Assembly: GCF_031119335.1 (NCBI RefSeq) | Contig: NZ_JAVHXT010000012.1 | Span: 87,406-151,405 of the forward strand | Direction of reading: 5' to 3' | DNA: 64,000 nt | Source of the DNA: Pedobacter sp. | Lineage (GTDB): Bacteria > Bacteroidota > Bacteroidia > Sphingobacteriales > Sphingobacteriaceae | Shown: positions 43,736-52,319 of the stretch, in pieces | Layout of the letters: each line of letters begins with the position of its first letter | Position numbering within the stretch: the first letter of the stretch is position 1 | Program-made: the position numbers and the translations under genes | The notes under the pieces: model-generated | Told to the model about the DNA's origin: nothing | The model's database searches: none | What the model saw: only the letters and a program-made list of their open reading frames with translations

Positions 43736-44233
43736 ATGAAGCAACTGATTATTGTAAGACACGCAAAGTCTGATTGGGGCGATTTCAACCTTAAAGATTT
43801 TGATCGACCTTTAAATCATCGTGGACACAAAAATGCACCAGAAATGGCAGAACGATTAGTTTCGAAAGACATTAAACCCGATGCGATTGTCAGTAGTCCA
43901 GCTTTACGGGCAATAACTACTGCGAAATATTTTGCTTCGGGCTGGAGTTTAAATGCCGATCAACTGACAACAAAGGCAAATATTTACGAAGCGAACACCA
44001 AAACCCTTCTTAACGTCATCAATGGATTGGATGATCAGTTTAATTGTATAGCCTTATTTGGGCACAACCCTGGCTTAACCGATCTGTTGAATTACCTAAC
44101 CGATGAATATATTGCTAATATGCCAACGTGCAGCGTAGCAATTATCGAATTTCCTTTTGATGAATGGAAATTGATAAGTGGTGATACTGGGAAATTGATT
44201 TTATTTGATTTCCCGAAAAGTGGGTTGGATTAA
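43736..44233 (+). CDS. SixA-like histidine phosphatase
   Basis: 165 residues, short histidine-phosphatase domain. LIIVRHAKSDWGDF carries the catalytic His of RHAKS, and LNHRGHKNAPEMAERL and FGHNPGL (the second His) are present. SixA removes phosphate from HPr/Hpt-type His residues; small SixA relatives also act on other substrates. It follows the PolX-like gene in the same transcript. Confidence 0.88.
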   Translation: MKQLIIVRHAKSDWGDFNLKDFDRPLNHRGHKNAPEMAERLVSKDIKPDAIVSSPALRAITTAKYFASGWSLNADQLTTKANIYEANTKTLLNVINGLDDQFNCIALFGHNPGLTDLLNYLTDEYIANMPTCSVAIIEFPFDEWKLISGDTGKLILFDFPKSGLD

Positions 44234-44276
44234 CCCCTCTCTGTCCTTTGGACATCTCTCCCCTAAAGGGGCGAGA
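44233..44276. repeat. Hairpin repeat, family B half copy
   Basis: CCCCTCTCTGTCCTTTGGAC then CATCTCTCCCC and CTAAAGGGGCGAGA, similar to 16461-16503. It begins at the SixA stop codon, so the gene end sits in the repeat. Confidence 0.6.
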
Positions 44277-44317
44277 GTCTAATTAGGAACATGTGTTGCA
44301 AAGTGCAAACGGGTTGA

Positions 44318-45190
44318 TTAAAACTGAAGGTGCTTTACAGTTTGGCCTCCGTTAATCAATTGTTTTAATGAATCGATACCGATTCTTAAGTGAGTTTCTA
44401 CATAGTTCGCAGTAACCGTACTATCACTTTCAGATGTTTTTACACCTTCTGGGATCATCGGCTGATCTGATACTAGCAATAAAGCCCCTGTAGGAATTTT
44501 GTTAGCAAAACCAGTAGTAAAAACTGTCGCTGTTTCCATATCTACAGCCATGGCACGCAAGCTTTTTAGGTACTTTTTAAACTCTTTGTCGTGCTCCCAA
44601 ACTCTGCGGTTGGTAGTGTAGCAGGTTCCAGTCCAATAATCTCTAGAATGATCTCTAATAGTGGTAGAAATTGCTTTCTGTAATGCGAAGGCGGGCAATG
44701 CTGGCACTTCGGCAGGTAAATAATCATTAGAAGTTCCCTCTCCCCTAATTGCTGCAATTGGAAGAATAAGGTCGCCAATTTGGTTTTTCTTCTTTAAACC
44801 ACCGCATTTACCTAAAAACAATACTGCTTTAGGTTGGATGGCAGTTAACAAATCCATCATAGTTGCTGCAAGTGGGCTACCCATACCAAAGTTGATGATG
44901 GTAATACCGTTTGCCGTTACGCTTTGCATAGGTTTGTCTAAACCGTAAATAGGAGCATTATCATTCCACTCAGAGAATAAGGCTACGTATTTACTAAAGT
45001 TAGTCAACAGAATATATTGACCAAACTCTTCCAGCGGCCTGCCTGTATAGCGAGGCAACCAGTTTTTTACGATCTCCTCTTTGGTTTTTAAACCTTTCCT
45101 AACTGGGGTTTCAACCTCTTTTGCTTTTTTCGCTTTCTTAGCAATTTTTACTACTTCTTCGTCTTTTTTTACATCTTTTTCTTCATTCAT
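44318..45190 (-). CDS. amn: AMP nucleosidase
   Basis: 290 residues. NWLPRYTGRPLEEFGQYILL, then FVNYVALFSEW-like and the phosphorylase-type TIINFGMGSPLAATMMDLLT and GALLLVSDQPMIPEG follow the short bacterial AMP nucleosidase found in Bacteroidota. It hydrolyses AMP to adenine and ribose 5-phosphate. A Lys/Glu-rich N-terminal tail of about 25 residues precedes the domain. The long form with the extra N-terminal domain of E. coli Amn is absent. Confidence 0.85.
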   Translation of the reverse strand: MNEEKDVKKDEEVVKIAKKAKKAKEVETPVRKGLKTKEEIVKNWLPRYTGRPLEEFGQYILLTNFSKYVALFSEWNDNAPIYGLDKPMQSVTANGITIINFGMGSPLAATMMDLLTAIQPKAVLFLGKCGGLKKKNQIGDLILPIAAIRGEGTSNDYLPAEVPALPAFALQKAISTTIRDHSRDYWTGTCYTTNRRVWEHDKEFKKYLKSLRAMAVDMETATVFTTGFANKIPTGALLLVSDQPMIPEGVKTSESDSTVTANYVETHLRIGIDSLKQLINGGQTVKHLQF

Positions 45191-45232
45191 ATATTTTCTC
45201 CTTTCTTTAAATTTATAAATTTTTGTTTCTCA

Positions 45233-45694
45233 TTATTCATAAAAATCAAATACATATTCGTCTTTAAATTCTACTTCAAATTTCTTTAACATCTCTAAAT
45301 ACTCTTCTCTAAATGTTTTACCTCTGTGGTGTTCCTCTTGGTTAATGATATAGTTTATAACATCATTTCTTTGCGAACGCGAATAAGAAAACGCCCCATA
45401 ACCTTCTTGCCATTGAAATTTACTCAATACAAAATGATTATCATTTATCCATTTTGATGATACTGATTTTAAATTACGTATTATATCAGATATTTTTAGA
45501 TTTGGCAACAATTCAAAAAATACATGAACGTGATCTTTCCATCCTCCAACTGCCAAAGGGAAAACATTATCATTTTTTAACACACCACTCATGTACTTAT
45601 GTAAATCATCCCTAAAGTTTTGGGTAATGATGTTCTCACGACCTTTAACGGCAAACACGCAATGTATGTTTATTTGAGAATAGGTATTTGCCAT
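45233..45694 (-). CDS. IS200/Y1-type transposase, probably RAYT-like
   Basis: 153 residues from ATG 45694 (MANTYSQINIHCVFAVKGRE); the frame stays open upstream to 45793 but the extension has no family match. The HUH-endonuclease His pair is in KDHVHVFFELLPN and the catalytic Tyr lies in YGAFSYSRSQRNDVINYI. Such single-ORF Y1 proteins without tnpB are the REP-associated tyrosine transposase (RAYT) type. It stands directly beside an array of REP-like repeats at 45750-46260, which strongly suggests they are its substrates. No IS200 ends were recognised around the gene itself. Confidence 0.85.
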   Translation of the reverse strand: MANTYSQINIHCVFAVKGRENIITQNFRDDLHKYMSGVLKNDNVFPLAVGGWKDHVHVFFELLPNLKISDIIRNLKSVSSKWINDNHFVLSKFQWQEGYGAFSYSRSQRNDVINYIINQEEHHRGKTFREEYLEMLKKFEVEFKDEYVFDFYE

Positions 45695-45749
45695 AATACA
45701 TTTTTTATCTATTGTGAATATAACTATTTTCCAAAATCTACATAAGTTC

Positions 45750-46260
45750 GTCCCTATGGGACTTTGTTGATGTGTAATCGATAATTTTACCAAATGGTCG
45801 TCCCTATAGGACTTCTTTATATTTATAATCCCTTTCTACTACCATAAGGTCGTCCCTACGGGACTTTCTAATATCATAATCCATTATCTACTACTACCAT
45901 AAAGTCATCCCTGCGGGACTTTGAAATTAGCAATTGATATTATTAATCCCTGTTAGATACCCCAATTAACTATAAACAAAATTAGCTCAAACTGAAAACC
46001 TCTATATATTCATACCAATAGCTCCAGAGGAGCTCACCTTTGGTAGCTTCATCCAACATCTCCAGTAAAGCGCCGTAGGTGCGACCTTTTAACTAATCCA
46101 ATCATAAGTTTCGTATCTACGGGACTTAGCTAGAAGCTCCAGAGGAGCTCACCTTTGGTAGCTTCATCCGACATCTCTAGTAAAGCGCCGTAGGTGCGAC
46201 CTTTCCTTAATGAGTAATTCGATAAATAATCGTCCTATGGAACCTAATAACACAAGATCT
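45750..46260. repeat. REP-like repeat array beside the Y1 transposase
   Basis: Four GTCCCTA(C/T)GGGAC-type palindromes at 45750-45762, 45800-45812, 45852-45864 and 45908-45918. Next come two 70-bp direct repeats at 46020-46089 and 46135-46204 with only two mismatches, each holding AGCTCCAGAGGAGCTCACC and AAAGCGCCGTAGGTGCGACC. A degenerate single unit lies near 46229-46242 and a partial near 46256-46274. No gene lies in 45695-46312. Confidence 0.85.
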
Positions 46261-46281
46261 CACTTTTGGTAGCTTATACAA

Positions 46282-46306
46282 AAAATCCCGAACAAGTCGG
46301 GATTTT
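46282..46306 (-). terminator. Terminator of clpX
   Basis: Stem AAAATCCCGA/TCGGGATTTT, 5-base loop, with a T run on the minus strand; ends 7 bases before the clpX stop at 46313. Confidence 0.85.
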
Positions 46307-46312
46307 ATCTTT

Positions 46313-47551
46313 TTATGCTGCCTTTAGTTTTTTGAAATCAGATTTCTCAAATTTCTCTCTGGCATATTCAAGTGTGATTTCCAACTCTTTCACATCATTT
46401 ACAGATGGCGTTTCGTACATGGCATCTAACATGATCGATTCACATATCGATCTTAAACCCCTAGCGCCTAGTTTATATTCCATTGCCTTATCTACAATGA
46501 AATCTAATACATCCTCATCAAATTTCAAGGTTACATTCTCGTAATTAAACAACTTCATGTACTGCTTAACCAATGAGTTTTTAGGTGCAATAAGAATATT
46601 CCTCAAAGCCTCTCTGTCTAATGGATCTAAGTGCGTTAAAACTGGCACACGTCCAATAAGCTCGGGAATTAAACCAAAAGATTTCAAATCTTGCGGAGTG
46701 ATGTACTTATACAAGTTTTTCAAGTCTAAGTCTACATCGTCTTTCTTCACTTTGTAACCTACGGCAGTAGTACGCAAACGATTAGCAATTTTTCTTTCGA
46801 TACCATCAAAAGCACCACCGCAGATAAACAAAATGTTGTTTGTGGTTACCGCAATCATCTTTTGGTCTGGATGCTTCCTACCCCCTTGTGGTGGTACATT
46901 CACAATCGTTCCTTCCAAAATCTTAAGCAATGCCTGCTGCACACCTTCGCCACTTACATCTCTGGTAATAGACGGGTTATCGCTCTTGCGGGCAACCTTA
47001 TCTACCTCATCGATGTAAACAATACCACGTTCTGCAGAAGCCACATCGTAATCTGCTGCTTGCAACAAGCGGGTTAAGATACTCTCAACGTCCTCTCCTA
47101 CATATCCCGCTTCGGTTAGAACTGTCGCATCTACAATACAAAACGGAACGTGTAAAATCTTCGCAATGGTTTTTGCCAAAAGTGTTTTTCCTGTTCCAGT
47201 TTCGCCAACTAGCATGATATTCGATTTTTCGATCTCTACTTCATCTTTATCTACCTTTTGGCTAAGGCGTTTGTAATGGTTATAAACTGCAACCGACAAT
47301 ACCTTCTTGGCATCGTACTGACCAATTACATATTGATCTAAATGCTCCTTAATCTCTGCAGGCTTTAAGAGTTTAAACGACTCATCAAAAGCCTTTCCCT
47401 TTTTGTTTCCTAGTTCTTGTGCCAGTAAAACATTGGCCTGATTAACACACTTATCGCAGATATAAGCATCCAACCCCTCAATTAACATTAAGGTTTCATT
47501 TTTTGGAGTGCCGCAAAACGAGCAATGTGAATCTTTACTTTGTCTAGCCAT
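46313..47551 (-). CDS. clpX: ClpX, ATP-binding subunit of the Clp protease
   Basis: 412 residues. The N-terminal Cys4 zinc domain ([14 protein letters not shown] ... YICDKCV) is followed by the AAA+ module: [17 protein letters not shown] (Walker A), [10 protein letters not shown] (Walker B), pore loops and the sensor-2 helix near [19 protein letters not shown]. It unfolds tagged proteins for ClpP. It lies downstream of clpP in the order tig-clpP-clpX. Confidence 0.97.
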   Translation of the reverse strand: MARQSKDSHCSFCGTPKNETLMLIEGLDAYICDKCVNQANVLLAQELGNKKGKAFDESFKLLKPAEIKEHLDQYVIGQYDAKKVLSVAVYNHYKRLSQKVDKDEVEIEKSNIMLVGETGTGKTLLAKTIAKILHVPFCIVDATVLTEAGYVGEDVESILTRLLQAADYDVASAERGIVYIDEVDKVARKSDNPSITRDVSGEGVQQALLKILEGTIVNVPPQGGRKHPDQKMIAVTTNNILFICGGAFDGIERKIANRLRTTAVGYKVKKDDVDLDLKNLYKYITPQDLKSFGLIPELIGRVPVLTHLDPLDREALRNILIAPKNSLVKQYMKLFNYENVTLKFDEDVLDFIVDKAMEYKLGARGLRSICESIMLDAMYETPSVNDVKELEITLEYAREKFEKSDFKKLKAA

Positions 47552-47557
47552 TTTTTT

Positions 47558-47630
47558 CAGTTCTCAGTTCGTAGTTCACAGTTCACAGTTGCCACGCCTA
47601 GTGCCTACCGAAAACTGCCTACTGCCAACT
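47558..47630. repeat. Heptamer tandem repeat between clpX and clpP
   Basis: CAGTTCT-CAGTTCG-TAGTTCA-CAGTTCA-CAGTTGC, then a second 7-base set ACTGCCT-ACTGCCA near 47611-47629. It lies between the clpX start and clpP stop. Confidence 0.7.
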
Positions 47631-47631
47631 A

Positions 47632-48318
47632 TTATTTTGTTCCGCCTAATACTTCATCAATCATTCCAAACTCTTTCGCTTCAGCAGAAGTCATCCAATA
47701 ATCTCTGTCAGATGCTTTTTCTACCCACTCGTAAGATTGTCCAGAATGCGATGAAATGATGTCATATAATTCTTTTTTCAATTTAAGCATCTCTCTTAAA
47801 TTGATTTCCATATCTGATGCCACACCTTGCGCACCGCCTGATGGTTGGTGGATCATCACTCTAGAGTGTTTTAACGCCGCACGCTTGCCTTTAGCGCCTG
47901 CCACCAATAAAACTGCACCCATTGATGCTGCCATACCGGTACAAATTGTTGCCACATCTGGTGTTATGTACTGCATGGTATCATAAATACCTAAACCTGC
48001 ATAAACAGAACCACCTGGCGAGTTAATGTAGATTTGGATATCTCTGTGCGCATCTACCGATTGCAAGAACAATAACTGCGCTTGAATGATGTTTGCATTT
48101 TGGTCGTAAACAGCATCGCCTAAGAAAATGATACGATCCATCATTAAACGAGAGAAAACGTCCATTTGAGCTACGTTTAACTGACGCTCTTCGATGATGT
48201 AAGGTGTCATCCCTTTTGGCGAATTATTAGTTGCACCAATAAATCTATCTACGTTTAATCCGTTAATTCTATGATGTTTAACGGCATATTTTCTAAATTC
48301 GTCTTTGTCTATTTTCAT
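47632..48318 (-). CDS. clpP: ClpP protease subunit
   Basis: 228 residues. The Ser is in CTGMAASMGAVLLVA, the His in SRVMIHQPSGGAQG, and the Asp follows about 50 residues later. The long N-terminal extension (MKIDKDEFRKYAVKHHRING) is normal in Bacteroidota. It forms the tetradecameric chamber of ClpXP. Upstream has a perfect -7 box. Confidence 0.97.
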   Translation of the reverse strand: MKIDKDEFRKYAVKHHRINGLNVDRFIGATNNSPKGMTPYIIEERQLNVAQMDVFSRLMMDRIIFLGDAVYDQNANIIQAQLLFLQSVDAHRDIQIYINSPGGSVYAGLGIYDTMQYITPDVATICTGMAASMGAVLLVAGAKGKRAALKHSRVMIHQPSGGAQGVASDMEINLREMLKLKKELYDIISSHSGQSYEWVEKASDRDYWMTSAEAKEFGMIDEVLGGTK

Positions 48319-48365
48319 CTTGCGATTAGGTTTTAGCGTTTTAAGATTAGCATTTATTATACTCT

Positions 48366-48373
48366 CAAAACTA
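48366..48373 (-). promoter_or_regulatory. -7 box of clpP-clpX
   Basis: TAGTTTTG on the minus strand, exact TAnnTTTG, about 50 bases before the clpP ATG. Confidence 0.45.
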
Positions 48374-48573
48374 ATTATTTCAGCAATTATTTTATAAGGT
48401 TCGTTAATTTTCGTGCCAATTTAGGCACTCCGCTAAATTAGCAGATTATCTGATAAAACGAAACTACTTAACTTTTTAATCAATGGGCAATTACATCTTC
48501 TTTAATTTAAAAAAACATACACCAATTATCTTAAAAAGAAACTGATAGAAAAAAACCAAAGGCTTTTATATTA

Positions 48574-48604
48574 CAAGAGTTCCGATTTTATGTCGGAACT
48601 CTTG
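48574..48604 (-). terminator. Terminator downstream of tig
   Basis: Stem CAAGAGTTCCGA/TCGGAACTCTTG, loop of 7, on the minus strand after the tig gene and the family A repeat; followed by AT-rich sequence. Nothing else in 48319-48756 but this and the repeat. Confidence 0.7.
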
Positions 48605-48645
48605 CTAATTTTATTTACTGACAAACGGTCAGTTTAACTATTTGT

Positions 48646-48728
48646 CGTCATTGCGAGGTACGAAGCAATCTTACAACGTTGTAGAGAAAAACAATCGCTT
48701 TAGGATTGCTTCGTGCCTCGCAATGACG
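48646..48728. repeat. Hairpin repeat, family A
   Basis: CGTCATTGCGAGGTACGAAG and its complement CTTCGTGCCTCGCAATGACG. Located between the tig stop and its terminator. Confidence 0.75.
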
Positions 48729-48756
48729 TATCGATTATTTCGAACCGCTTAACTCC

Positions 48757-50103
48757 TTACTTCAACTCAGTAAACTTGTTATAAGCAATTTCTTTTTCGT
48801 TCAATGTAGCTACCGATTTAATATAATCGAAAACTTTCAATGCTTTTACCTCTTCGAAAATACGGTTAGCATTTTCTTTTTCTTGCAAGAAATTAGCAGC
48901 GTATTGCGCTAATTGATCTTCTGGAAGTGGAGTTGGGCTATACATTCTGAACTGAGCATCTAAACGTTGTTTTGCCGCTTCAAAAACATCAGTATATTCA
49001 ATTTTGATATCGTTGTCTTTAATGATTTTATTCTCAATTAAAGTCCATTTCAAGTTTTTAGCGAAATCATCATAACCTTGAGCTAACTCTTCGTCAGTTA
49101 ATTTCTCGTTAGTAGCTTTTAACCACTTACGTAAAAACTCATCTGGCAATTGCATTTTAGTTTGCTCAGTTAACTGCGCATAGATGTCGTTTTGCAATTT
49201 ACGGTCAGCATCTTGCTTAAACATTCCTTCAATTTCTTCAGTAATTTTAGCAGTGAAACCAGCTTCGTCTTTTACCGCATCAGCCCCGAAAATTTTATCA
49301 AAAAACTCTTGGTTTAAATCAGCTTCTTCTAAACGATTTACGTTTTTTACAGATACCGAGAATTTAGATTTCAACTCAGCTGCATCTTCTTCGCTAATGT
49401 TTAACAATTTAGCAATTGCAGCAGCATCACCACCAAAAGCTTTGTTCACATCAAGCTCTAAAGTATCGTCTTTCTTAACACCAACTAAGGTCTTCAAGAT
49501 TTTTTTGTCAGTAACTTGATCTAAACGGATAGAACCAGTAGCCACAATACCGCCTTCAAATTCAGAACCGTCGTGAGCTAACTGCTTCAATTCAGCGTAA
49601 AGTACATCACCTTCAGCAGAAACCTCTGGGTTTGTCATTTTACCATAGCTCTTACGTATATTTTTTACACGCTCGTTTAAAGTCTCTTCGTCAGCTTTAA
49701 CGTTGTATTGCGTAAATTTATCTTTAGACGAAACCTCGATATCAACTGCCGGAGCTAAACCTAACTCGTAAGAAAAATTGAAAGTATCATTGTAATCCCA
49801 ATTGTACTCACCATCTTCTTCTAATACCGGTAATGGCTGACCTAAAATCTCAATTTTGCTATTTGTAAGATATTTTGAGATGTTATCGTTCAACATATTG
49901 TTGATTTCCTCTACCAAGATGCTTTTACCATACATTCTTTTAATGTGCGATGCTGGCACCATTCCTTTACGGAAACCTGGTAAATTAGCTTTTTTAGCCT
50001 GCTCCTTAATAGCTTTCTCTACATTTGGAGTGTAATCTTCAGGGGCTAAAGTAATTTTTACTAAAGCGTTTAAATCGTCAATTTTTTCCTGTGTAATATT
50101 CAT
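48757..50103 (-). CDS. tig: Trigger factor
   Basis: 448 residues. The N-terminal ribosome-binding loop ANLPGFRKGMVPASHIKRMY carries the GFRxGxxP signature. The PPIase-like part is divergent, as in Bacteroidota, followed by the long C-terminal arms (GADAVKDEAGFTAKITEEIE). It folds nascent chains at the ribosome. Placed before clpP and clpX. Confidence 0.93.
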   Translation of the reverse strand: MNITQEKIDDLNALVKITLAPEDYTPNVEKAIKEQAKKANLPGFRKGMVPASHIKRMYGKSILVEEINNMLNDNISKYLTNSKIEILGQPLPVLEEDGEYNWDYNDTFNFSYELGLAPAVDIEVSSKDKFTQYNVKADEETLNERVKNIRKSYGKMTNPEVSAEGDVLYAELKQLAHDGSEFEGGIVATGSIRLDQVTDKKILKTLVGVKKDDTLELDVNKAFGGDAAAIAKLLNISEEDAAELKSKFSVSVKNVNRLEEADLNQEFFDKIFGADAVKDEAGFTAKITEEIEGMFKQDADRKLQNDIYAQLTEQTKMQLPDEFLRKWLKATNEKLTDEELAQGYDDFAKNLKWTLIENKIIKDNDIKIEYTDVFEAAKQRLDAQFRMYSPTPLPEDQLAQYAANFLQEKENANRIFEEVKALKVFDYIKSVATLNEKEIAYNKFTELK

Positions 50104-50104
50104 T

Positions 50105-50137
50105 CAGATATGAGTATTGAGATATGAGATTTGAGAC
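50105..50137. repeat. Heptamer tandem repeat before tig
   Basis: GATATGA-GTATTGA-GATATGA-GATTTGA, four 7-base units upstream of the tig ATG. Confidence 0.65.
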
Positions 50138-50205
50138 AAAAAGGCTAGTCCAAACGCACACATCGATTCATGTTTAATTCTTTATCAATGTCTTTTTAAA
50201 ATAAA

Positions 50206-50229
50206 ACCGTTCCAATTTGCATTGGAACG
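50206..50229 (-). terminator. Terminator of tRNA-Leu(UAG)
   Basis: Perfect palindrome CCGTTCCAAT/ATTGGAACGG followed on the minus strand by TTTTAT. It lies 14 bases past the tRNA 3' end. Confidence 0.75.
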
Positions 50230-50243
50230 GCCTTTATCTTTAG

Positions 50244-50325
50244 TGCGGAAGAAGGGACTCGAACCCCCACGCCGTGAAGCGCCAGATCCTAAGTCTGGTG
50301 CGGCTACCAATTACGCCACTTCCGC
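50244..50325 (-). tRNA. tRNA-Leu (anticodon UAG)
   Basis: 82-base class II tRNA on the minus strand. The acceptor GCGGAAG pairs with CTTCCGC, the anticodon stem CCAGA/TCTGG encloses CTTAGGA (UAG), and a long variable arm and T loop TTCGAGT follow. Confidence 0.93.
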
Positions 50326-50347
50326 AGTTAGGATTTATTTAGGACTG

Positions 50348-50379
50348 CAAAGATAGAAATCCAATTGATTATTTCACAA
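50348..50379 (-). promoter_or_regulatory. Promoter of tRNA-Leu(UAG)
   Basis: On the minus strand a TTG at 50377-50379 is followed after 21 bases by TATCTTTG (50348-50355), an exact -7 box, ending 22 bases before the tRNA. Confidence 0.65.
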
Positions 50380-50451
50380 TAATTGAGAAAAAATTTTTCA
50401 AATTAAATCCTATCAAAATTATAAATCATTCATATTCAATGGAAATAAAAT

Positions 50452-51333
50452 CTATTTAAAAGCAACCCCGCTTATCGAAAGTCGCTCGGCACCCACAGCA
50501 GCTTGCGAGGTGCTTGCTTTAACATCGAAATAACCTACCGCAGGGCACATCATCTCTGTATATCTAGCTTTCTTAAATGGCACCGAAACAATATTATCGT
50601 CTACCAATCTGAAAAGACTTGTATTCTTCCATTCGGCATTAAGCACTTTGGTTTTGGTAGCTTGAACAGGCTTACCTTCGTTAGCTACTTGGTCAATCGC
50701 ATTTACACGTTTAAACTCTCCCACGTCACTTAATAGATAACCATCGCAATCGAAATCCCGCTCAAATTTCTTCCCTGCACCCTCAACCACGAAACGCACT
50801 CTTTTATCAGCTATCAAAACAAGTGACATTTTCACTTCCTCTCCCGGATACCAATAATATTCCTTTTGAGCGGGTGCATTTTCAAAAATTGCCAATTGGC
50901 CACTTGCGTGTTCTGTCCTACGCAGAAACGGTCTAAAAGCCTTGCGTTGTTTAGAAACTTGTCCGTTTTCCTCTTTAACCACTTCCCAAGTTAAACCAAT
51001 GTCTGTTTCTTGGTTGCCCATACTACCACCCAAATAAATAGAAGGATTATCTAAATACTGCCCAGGTTTTTTAGGATGTTTTCTGTCTTCATCAAAAGCA
51101 ATAGTTGGCAAAATTACCGTGCCTTCTATTCCTCTCCAATAATCGTGACTAGAAACTAATTTACGATAATAAGCCCCTTCGAAACAAGGTTTTTGAGCCA
51201 CTGGCAATATTTCGTTAGCAATAACGATATCCTTTGCTACGGTTAAATTTCCAGACTTGTTTACACCGCAAGCAACTAAACCGCTTAGGCCAACAACAGC
51301 TAATCCAAATAATAAATGACGCATAATTTTCAA
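50452..51333 (-). CDS. Lipoprotein of unknown function
   Basis: 293 residues with lipoprotein signal (LLFGLAVVGLSGLVACG). The body has a predominantly beta pattern (GTVILPTIAFDEDRKHPKKP; IYLGGSMGNQETDIGLTWEV; ADKRVRFVVEGAGKKF) with no catalytic motif recognised. A YYWYPGEEVKMSLVLI strand suggests a carbohydrate-binding or lectin-like barrel; that is a guess. It stands alone upstream of the metal-receptor-like gene's end. Confidence 0.6.
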   Translation of the reverse strand: MKIMRHLLFGLAVVGLSGLVACGVNKSGNLTVAKDIVIANEILPVAQKPCFEGAYYRKLVSSHDYWRGIEGTVILPTIAFDEDRKHPKKPGQYLDNPSIYLGGSMGNQETDIGLTWEVVKEENGQVSKQRKAFRPFLRRTEHASGQLAIFENAPAQKEYYWYPGEEVKMSLVLIADKRVRFVVEGAGKKFERDFDCDGYLLSDVGEFKRVNAIDQVANEGKPVQATKTKVLNAEWKNTSLFRLVDDNIVSVPFKKARYTEMMCPAVGYFDVKASTSQAAVGAERLSISGVAFK

Positions 51334-51387
51334 AAATTTAAAAACTAAATTATAATTTTTAAATTATTTTAAAAACTTAAAATTGAT

Positions 51388-52191
51388 TTATTTGCTAATT
51401 AGCTGATTTTGAAACTCGAAAAAGTACTGTACTGCTTTTACTAATCTGCTTCCATACCAAGAAAACATCTCTCCATCTACCAACATTACTTTGGCATTTG
51501 GCATAGCAGACTGAATTTCTTCTATGTGTTTTTCCTTAAACGGATATGGTTCCGAAGAAAGAAAGACCAAATTACAGTTCTTGGCTTCCAACTGCGAGAG
51601 TTCAATTTCTGGATACCTACTTTCCAAAATCACATTTTGCAATCCGATCTTCCTTAAAATATCATCAATAAAAGTATGCCTACCAGCCAACATATACGGA
51701 TCTTTCCAAATTACGTAAGCAACCGTTTTATCAATAGCTTTTTCGACCGCCAAAGTTTGTAAATCCCTAAAGCCAGCATTAATTAAATGATTTAAATAAG
51801 TCGCTTCTGGTTGCCTATCTACCAAATTTCCGATATCGGTAATGGTCTGTATGGCATCTTCCAAATTATAGATATCGCTCATCCAAACTGGAAATTCTTG
51901 TTGCAATAATTCGATATCAGCTCTGCTATTTTCTTCTTTGTTGCCAATAATCAGATCAGGCTTTAAATCCCTAATCCTCTCGATCAGCAACTTTTTTGTA
52001 CCACCAACTTTAGCTTTGGCAGCAAATTTTTCAATGGGATGTATGCAAAACTTCGTTAGCCCAACAATTTCTTCATCTAAACCCAAATCAAAAAGTAATT
52101 CGGTTTGCGAAGGCACCAAAGAAACAATCCTTTTAAGAGGATAATTGATGGTAATTTCATTGCCTAGCTGATCTGTGAAAGATTTTTGCAT
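51388..52191 (-). CDS. Helical-backbone metal receptor (BtuF-like, cytoplasmic form)
   Basis: 267 residues with no signal peptide. KRIVSLVPSQTELLFDLGLD opens the BtuF/FhuD fold; TKFCIHP and KVGGTKKLLIERIRDLKPDL and VIWKDPYMLAGRHTFID follow. Signal-less relatives recur in Bacteroidota away from transport operons; whether they bind cobalamin is unknown. No ABC transporter genes lie next to it. Confidence 0.82.
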   Translation of the reverse strand: MQKSFTDQLGNEITINYPLKRIVSLVPSQTELLFDLGLDEEIVGLTKFCIHPIEKFAAKAKVGGTKKLLIERIRDLKPDLIIGNKEENSRADIELLQQEFPVWMSDIYNLEDAIQTITDIGNLVDRQPEATYLNHLINAGFRDLQTLAVEKAIDKTVAYVIWKDPYMLAGRHTFIDDILRKIGLQNVILESRYPEIELSQLEAKNCNLVFLSSEPYPFKEKHIEEIQSAMPNAKVMLVDGEMFSWYGSRLVKAVQYFFEFQNQLISK

Positions 52192-52319
52192 TGTACAAAG
52201 ATAATTTTTATTTGAAAGTGAAGGTGCAGTAGTTCTTTCACTCTATAGCCCTGCTATCCAGTACTCCCGATGAAGAATCGGGATACCTTTCTATCAGGCT
52301 TATTTAACTACGTTAAGCA

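Noticed and set aside
45750..46260. CRISPR array beside the Y1 transposase
   Set aside because: Units are palindromic with uneven spacing and no unique spacers of constant length; no cas genes.
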